Assembly: GCA_003452735.1 (NCBI GenBank)
Contig: DMNL01000155.1
Span: 1 to 8,305, forward strand
Direction: 5' to 3'
From: Spirochaetaceae bacterium
GTDB taxonomy: Bacteria > Spirochaetota > Spirochaetia > Treponematales > Rectinemataceae
Length of the DNA: 8,305 nt
Below are positions 5,706-8,305 of this stretch, piece after piece (position 1 is the first letter of the stretch; every line of letters starts with the position of its first letter). A program made the translations under genes and the position numbers. The notes below the pieces were generated by a model. That model was not told where the DNA came from. It made no database searches and was given only the letters and a program-made list of their open reading frames with translations.

Positions 5706-6389
5706 CTATTTATTCTCTAATGTTTCAGCCTCCCGAATTATTGCCACGCCTGCGGAAGCTCCGATACGCGAAGCGCCAGCCTCTAGCATTGATACTGCAT
5801 CCTCATAAGTCTTAATTCCGCCCGAGGCCTTTACATAGGCTCCTTCGCCTATGGTTTTCTTCATAAGGCTGATGTCTTCTACGGTTGCACCACCGGTGCC
5901 AAAGCCGGTGCTGGTCTTGACGAAGGTTGCTCCTGCGGAAATTGCTGCTCTGCATGCGGAAATCTTTTCCTCCTGTGTCAGATAACAGGTCTCTATTATG
6001 GCCTTGACTATGGCTGGTTTAGATGCATGTACAACTGCCGTTATATCGTCCTGAACCGTAGCCCAGTCTCCGCCTTTGGCTTTGCCAATGTTTATTACCA
6101 TGTCGATCTCATCGGCTCCCTGGGCAACCGCCAGACGTGCTTCTTCGGCTTTTATGGAACTATCGTTAGCACCAAGCGGGAAACCAACGACTGTTGCAAC
6201 GAGAACATCTGAATCTGCGAGCTCTCTTGCACATAGCGGAACCCAATAAGGATTGATACAGACTGCTTTGAATCCGAACTCCTTTGCTTCTGCACAGAGC
6301 GCTTTTATCTGATCTTCGGTTGCGGTAGCCTTGAGAAGCGTATGATCGATAACTTTAGCAAGCATTTGGCTTGTCCACTTCTTATTCAT
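5706..6389 (-). CDS. deoC: Deoxyribose-phosphate aldolase
   Basis: This 227-residue cytoplasmic class I aldolase cleaves 2-deoxyribose-5-phosphate into glyceraldehyde-3-phosphate and acetaldehyde, the last step of deoxynucleoside catabolism. The TIM-barrel landmarks are complete: IDHTLLK (14-20), VVGFPLGAN (67-75), EIDMVINIG (94-102) with the catalytic Asp96, [14 protein letters not shown] (156-169) with the Schiff-base Lys158, and VKASGGIK (186-193) with Lys187. The phosphate-binding region GASAG lies at 210-214. The length matches short bacterial DeoC enzymes. GGAGG (6399-6403) lies 9 nt before the ATG. The gene starts 36 bp after the HD-domain gene with no terminator between, so it is probably transcribed from upstream. 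It lies next to a nucleoside importer, which fits a joint role in using imported deoxynucleosides as carbon source, although no phosphorylase or DeoB is in the window. Confidence 0.97.
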   Translation of the reverse strand: MNKKWTSQMLAKVIDHTLLKATATEDQIKALCAEAKEFGFKAVCINPYWVPLCARELADSDVLVATVVGFPLGANDSSIKAEEARLAVAQGADEIDMVINIGKAKGGDWATVQDDITAVVHASKPAIVKAIIETCYLTQEEKISACRAAISAGATFVKTSTGFGTGGATVEDISLMKKTIGEGAYVKASGGIKTYEDAVSMLEAGASRIGASAGVAIIREAETLENK

Positions 6390-6425
6390 GTTGCTTTTCC
6401 TCCGCCTTCACAGGCGCTGTCTTTG

Positions 6426-7061
6426 CTATATTTCAATTCTATTTCGCAAATATTCGCGACGCGTCGCCACAAGTTCTCTCAATTCCATCAGCATGCGCGC
6501 ATCCGCGCGTTCAGCGATAGGATAGATGTATTGTTCTGTTTCATCGGTATATCGCCTTACGAATACATCATCTGTTACATAACCAAGACTGATCATGTTG
6601 GAAATACGATCCGCGCTCTTCAGCACTCTTGCGTGCGGCGTTCCGTAATCGCGAATTCTAATAAGAAACTCGGCCTTGTTCTCGACAGGCCTCCTTGTAA
6701 CTTCGAGGACCAATTTATATACATCTATGGACTCGTCATCGATAGAAAGAATGGAATCCGGATTTGTTTCCGGAGCGTCTTCTAGTAGATCGTGGATTAG
6801 AGAAGCCTTTAAGAGCACGGAATCGATATAACCATAGTCGATTAGGATGGCCATAGTATCCAGTTGGTGCCTGAACATGTTGCCCCCGCTTCTCCTGGGT
6901 TTTCCAATTAGAGATGTAGCAAGCTGAATATACGGCGCCAGATGCATGCGTTTTAGGCGCAACATAGCCGTCTTATTCATAGTCAGGCGCTCGGCACGAA
7001 GCGCAGAATTTAGCCTCATAATAGGAATGTCTACTTGAGGGCTACTCTCATCCGGACTCAT
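6426..7061 (-). CDS. Small HD-domain protein resembling the RelA/SpoT (p)ppGpp hydrolase domain
   Basis: This 211-residue, probably cytoplasmic protein aligns by eye with the hydrolase half of RelA/SpoT enzymes and with small alarmone hydrolases (Mesh1 type). The block GKPRRSGGNMFRHQ (53-66) parallels the RKSGEPY-HP block of RelA/SpoT. His65, His90-Asp91 in IHDLLED (89-95), Glu94-Asp95, Asp151 and Asn155 in LKSADRISNM (147-156) correspond to the metal-binding and catalytic set, with near-identical spacing. No synthetase, TGS or ACT domain is present and the chain ends soon after the HD fold. If active, it would remove pyrophosphate from (p)ppGpp using Mn2+. The start ATG at 7061 overlaps the valS stop as ATGA and has GAGGAG (7067-7072) 5 nt upstream, indicating translational coupling. 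The N-terminal ~30 residues are unassigned. A different nucleotide phosphohydrolase substrate is possible, so the HD fold is firm and the alarmone role is inference. Confidence 0.85.
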   Translation of the reverse strand: MSPDESSPQVDIPIMRLNSALRAERLTMNKTAMLRLKRMHLAPYIQLATSLIGKPRRSGGNMFRHQLDTMAILIDYGYIDSVLLKASLIHDLLEDAPETNPDSILSIDDESIDVYKLVLEVTRRPVENKAEFLIRIRDYGTPHARVLKSADRISNMISLGYVTDDVFVRRYTDETEQYIYPIAERADARMLMELRELVATRREYLRNRIEI

Positions 7062-8305
7062 GAGAGCTCCTCGATATATAGCTCGAGCTTTGCAGCCTTT
7101 GCCATGGAAAGCGTGAGTTTTTCTTTTTCTTTTTCGATGATATGAGTAGGGGCAGAGGAAAGAAATGTCTGATTGCCAAGTTTTGTTTTGAGCTTTTCGA
7201 TGTATGCTCTCTCTCTTTCGGCTTCCCTGGAAAGGCGATCAATCAGTTTTGCGATATCGAGAAGACCTCGTACCTGCACGTGGACAGTAAATCCACTGCC
7301 TACCAAGGATACACTCCCCTTCTCTGGGCCCTTAGCGATCAATACCGAGGAAGCACCTGCCAATAAACTTATGAGCTCTATATGATTCTGAATAAATCGA
7401 CCATGCGAGAAACTGTCGTCAAACTCAAGAGATAGAGGAATCGAGATCTCGGGCGCAATTTGAAACTCGCTTCTAAGTGTACGCACCAATGTCACAATCT
7501 CTTGAAGAGCTTTGAATTGTGATTCGATTTCGGGCGATTCTCGATCTTTTGTCCATACGGGATAGGATGCAACAATTAGGCGTCCTGTGGCATTTGGTAG
7601 CATGCCATAGATTTCTTCTGTTACAAAGGGAAGGAACGGATGCAAAAGCCTAAGCGATTCTTCCAGTACTCTGAGGAGCATCGTAGTAGACCGATCCTTC
7701 TCCGATTCACTTCCAGATTTGGTCGACAACTTTGAAGCTTCGATATACCAATCGCAGAAGTCATTCCAAAAATAGGAATAGACTGCCTGGGCGGCGTCAT
7801 TGAAGCGCCAGGATTCGAAAGCCTGACTAGCTGTTTTTGCGGCTTCATTCAGCCTATGGAAAATCCATCGATCGGTGTCGCTATAGGCAAGAGCATGTTC
7901 CTCAAGAAGAGTACGGCCTTCGAGATTCATAAGGATATAGCGCGAGGCATTCCATACCTTATTTGCGAATTTGCTGCCTAATTTGAAGCTTTCTTTATCG
8001 AGGAGAATATCCTGTCCAGCAGCGCAATTATAAGCTAGGGTAAATTTTAGAGCATCTGCACCATATTCTTCGACTATATCGAGTGGATCGATGCCATTCC
8101 CGAGGCTTTTGGACATCTTGCGGCCTTGCTTGTCTCGGATTAGACCATGAATGTAGACTTCCTTGAAGGGACTCTGACCTGTAAACTCCATACCGGCCAT
8201 GATCATCCTGGCTACCCAGAAAAAAATGATATCATATCCTGTCACCAAAGCGCTTGTAGGATAAAAATATCTCAGGTCTTCCGTATCCTCAGGCCAGCCA
8301 AGTGT
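7058..8305 (-). CDS. valS: Valyl-tRNA synthetase, C-terminal part (5' end outside window)
   Basis: The frame is open to the window edge and gives the last 415 residues of a class Ia synthetase that attaches valine to tRNA-Val; the full protein is usually about 880-950 residues. The visible part starts in the catalytic domain with TLGWPEDTEDLRYFYPTS and GYDIIFFWVARM, typical of ValRS. The KMSKS loop is at fragment residues 63-67, within GRKMSKSLGNGIDP. The helical anticodon-binding domain follows (fragment residues about 120-290). The last 65 residues form the charged coiled-coil arm that contacts tRNA in ValRS. The HIGH motif and editing domain lie beyond the edge. The TGA stop overlaps the start of the HD-domain gene by ATGA. 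Nothing in the sequence suggests a pseudogene. ValRS is separated from IleRS and LeuRS by the tryptophan-rich start motif and the C-terminal coiled coil. Confidence 0.96.
   Translation of the reverse strand, partial: TLGWPEDTEDLRYFYPTSALVTGYDIIFFWVARMIMAGMEFTGQSPFKEVYIHGLIRDKQGRKMSKSLGNGIDPLDIVEEYGADALKFTLAYNCAAGQDILLDKESFKLGSKFANKVWNASRYILMNLEGRTLLEEHALAYSDTDRWIFHRLNEAAKTASQAFESWRFNDAAQAVYSYFWNDFCDWYIEASKLSTKSGSESEKDRSTTMLLRVLEESLRLLHPFLPFVTEEIYGMLPNATGRLIVASYPVWTKDRESPEIESQFKALQEIVTLVRTLRSEFQIAPEISIPLSLEFDDSFSHGRFIQNHIELISLLAGASSVLIAKGPEKGSVSLVGSGFTVHVQVRGLLDIAKLIDRLSREAERERAYIEKLKTKLGNQTFLSSAPTHIIEKEKEKLTLSMAKAAKLELYIEELS

Noticed and set aside
6403..6416. CGCC-TTCACA-GGCG inverted repeat between the HD gene and deoC
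   Set aside because: The stem is only 4 bp, overlaps the deoC ribosome binding site and is not followed by Ts, so it is not a terminator and is too small to call an operator.
6342..6785. A 147-codon plus-strand frame opposite the HD-domain and deoC genes
   Set aside because: It is antisense to well-supported genes, has no ribosome binding site that stands out and its product has no recognisable pattern.
7118..7135. Three tandem copies of TTTTTC
   Set aside because: It codes for the Lys/Glu-rich KEKEK stretch of the ValRS coiled coil in frame. A slippery tract is possible but there is no sign of a frameshift or phase variation.
1..8305. CRISPR array, insertion sequence, prophage or defence genes
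   Set aside because: No regularly spaced repeats, terminal inverted repeats, transposase, integrase or tRNA attachment site were seen. All eight genes are ordinary housekeeping, transport or nucleotide-related genes with similar composition.

Overview
The window is a bacterial chromosomal segment with medium GC content. All eight genes lie on the minus strand, so transcription runs from high to low coordinates. The proteins look spirochaete-like, with Treponema and its relatives the closest match by eye. The pointers are the form of the valyl-tRNA synthetase C-terminal half, the treponemal-type purine nucleoside (Pnr/BMP) transporter, and a binding protein whose signal peptide ends in a signal peptidase I site, which implies a periplasm and therefore a diderm cell. 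The taxonomy is recognition by eye, not a search result.

Layout in transcription order. (1) 8305-5706: the 3' part of valS, then a small HD-domain protein resembling the (p)ppGpp hydrolase domain of RelA/SpoT, then deoC. valS and the HD gene overlap by ATGA, and deoC follows after 36 bp with a good ribosome binding site, so they are probably co-transcribed. (2) 5705-5536: a regulatory region with two TTGCAAAGGT elements, a TTGACA-N17-TACCAT promoter and a leader that can form two hairpins. (3) 5535-4531: a BMP/PnrA-type nucleoside-binding protein on its own transcript, followed by a structured 3' UTR and a strong intrinsic terminator. (4) 4390-4155: a second regulatory region with an extended -10 promoter whose -35/spacer zone is filled by an 18-bp palindrome. 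(5) 4154-66: a tight operon of a double-domain ABC ATPase, two nucleoside-type permeases and a stand-alone cyclic-nucleotide-binding-domain protein.

Functionally most of the window is a nucleoside salvage cassette. The periplasmic protein captures a nucleoside and the ATPase with its two permeases imports it. After phosphorolysis by enzymes not in this window, DeoC would cleave deoxyribose-5-phosphate from deoxynucleosides to acetaldehyde and glyceraldehyde-3-phosphate. Two possible nucleotide-sensing proteins flank this: a small alarmone-hydrolase-like protein coupled to an aminoacyl-tRNA synthetase, and a cNMP-domain protein with an altered phosphate-binding cassette at the end of the transporter operon.

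No mobile element, CRISPR array, rRNA or tRNA gene was seen. No wholly new multi-gene system is evident. The points most worth following are the SpoT-like hydrolase, the degenerate cNMP domain and the two regulatory regions that separate the binding protein from its transporter.
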